This document shows positions 6,545-6,757 of a stretch of 6,757 nucleotides of DNA, piece after piece. The notes under the pieces are model-generated. The model worked only from the letters and a program-made list of their open reading frames with translations. It was not told the origin of the DNA and searched no databases. How positions within the stretch are numbered: the first letter of the stretch is position 1; each line of letters begins with the position of its first letter. The stretch is from Ekhidna sp. (GTDB lineage Bacteria; Bacteroidota; Bacteroidia; Cytophagales; Cyclobacteriaceae). Location of the stretch: NCBI GenBank assembly GCA_013214445.1, contig JABSPG010000223.1, forward strand, positions 1-6,757. Direction: 5' to 3'. The position numbers and the translations under genes were made by a program.

Positions 6545-6757
6545 CTACTTCTTCTTTTTACTCTTTTTCTGAGCTTCTTGATTAGCTTTCATTGCTTCCT
6601 CAAGACGGGTTTGGAACTTAGACTTCTTTTTGTTTTTGTTCTTCTTTTTGTTGTCCTGCAAGAGCTTATGGATTTTATCCTCATCGATGATCTTACGGAA
6701 TAGCAAGGTTTGTCCAAAGGTCACCATGTTTGAAACGAAGTAGTAGAAGGTAAGCCC
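6545..6757 (-). CDS. yidC: Membrane protein insertase YidC (C-terminal end, 5' part outside window)
   Basis: These are the last 70 residues of YidC, the inner-membrane insertase that inserts and folds membrane proteins alone or with the Sec translocon. The frame is open through the right edge and ends at TAG (complement of 6545-6547). GLTFYYFVSNMVTFGQ (visible residues 1-16) matches the last transmembrane helix of Bacteroidota YidC. LLFRKIIDEDKIHKLLQ (18-34) and KFQTRLEEAMKA (47-58) are also typical. The cytoplasmic tail is strongly basic: 15 of the last 34 residues are lysine, including NKKKNKNKKKSK (36-47) and the terminal KKSKKKK. Basic tails of this kind are thought to help ribosome binding. 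The catalytic membrane region lies outside the window. The assignment rests on a short but characteristic segment. Confidence 0.88.
   Translation of the reverse strand, partial: GLTFYYFVSNMVTFGQTLLFRKIIDEDKIHKLLQDNKKKNKNKKKSKFQTRLEEAMKANQEAQKKSKKKK

Noticed and set aside
1..6757. Search by eye for a parS-like palindrome, CRISPR repeats, tRNA genes, insertion-sequence ends and attachment sites.
   Set aside because: None seen. A GTTTCAC at 1492-1498 (approximate) lacks the symmetric half needed for parS. A motif search over the full genome would be needed to find parS.

Overview
The window looks like ordinary chromosomal core DNA from a member of the Bacteroidota, most likely a marine or free-living Cytophagales-type bacterium; the lower-rank placement is inference. 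The signs are modest GC content, TAnnTTTG-type promoter motifs, no Shine-Dalgarno sequences before the starts, Bacteroidota-style protein architectures, and the gene order parA-parB-DUF5683-dapB-lepB that I associate with this phylum. I see no mobile element, CRISPR array, tRNA, rRNA or sign of recent transfer.

Left part, plus strand (1-1892). The 3' end of a uracil-DNA glycosylase gene (ung) enters from the left edge. It is followed by a complete lipoprotein of the S41 (C-terminal processing) peptidase family with a PDZ domain. A possible unannotated 47-residue single-span membrane protein (1749-1892) sits between the peptidase gene and the converging lepB.

Middle and right part, minus strand (6400 down to 1899). 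A compact, probably co-transcribed block runs parA, parB, a DUF5683 protein, dapB, lepB. Three of the four junctions are 10 nt or less, and the parB-DUF5683 junction is 73 nt. The block combines chromosome segregation (ParA/ParB), lysine and meso-diaminopimelate synthesis for the cell wall (DapB), and signal-peptide removal during protein export (LepB). The DUF5683 protein is predicted to be exported and its function is unknown. A promoter-like TATATTTG lies just upstream of the parA start I prefer.

Right edge (6497-6757, minus strand). The C-terminal end of yidC, the inner-membrane insertase, enters from the right and ends in a very lysine-rich tail. A textbook intrinsic terminator separates it from parA, so the partition operon appears to be a separate transcription unit.

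I found no convincing new biological system. The points most worth a second look are the small membrane ORF, the DUF5683 protein inside the partition/cell-wall operon, and the two-module LepB.
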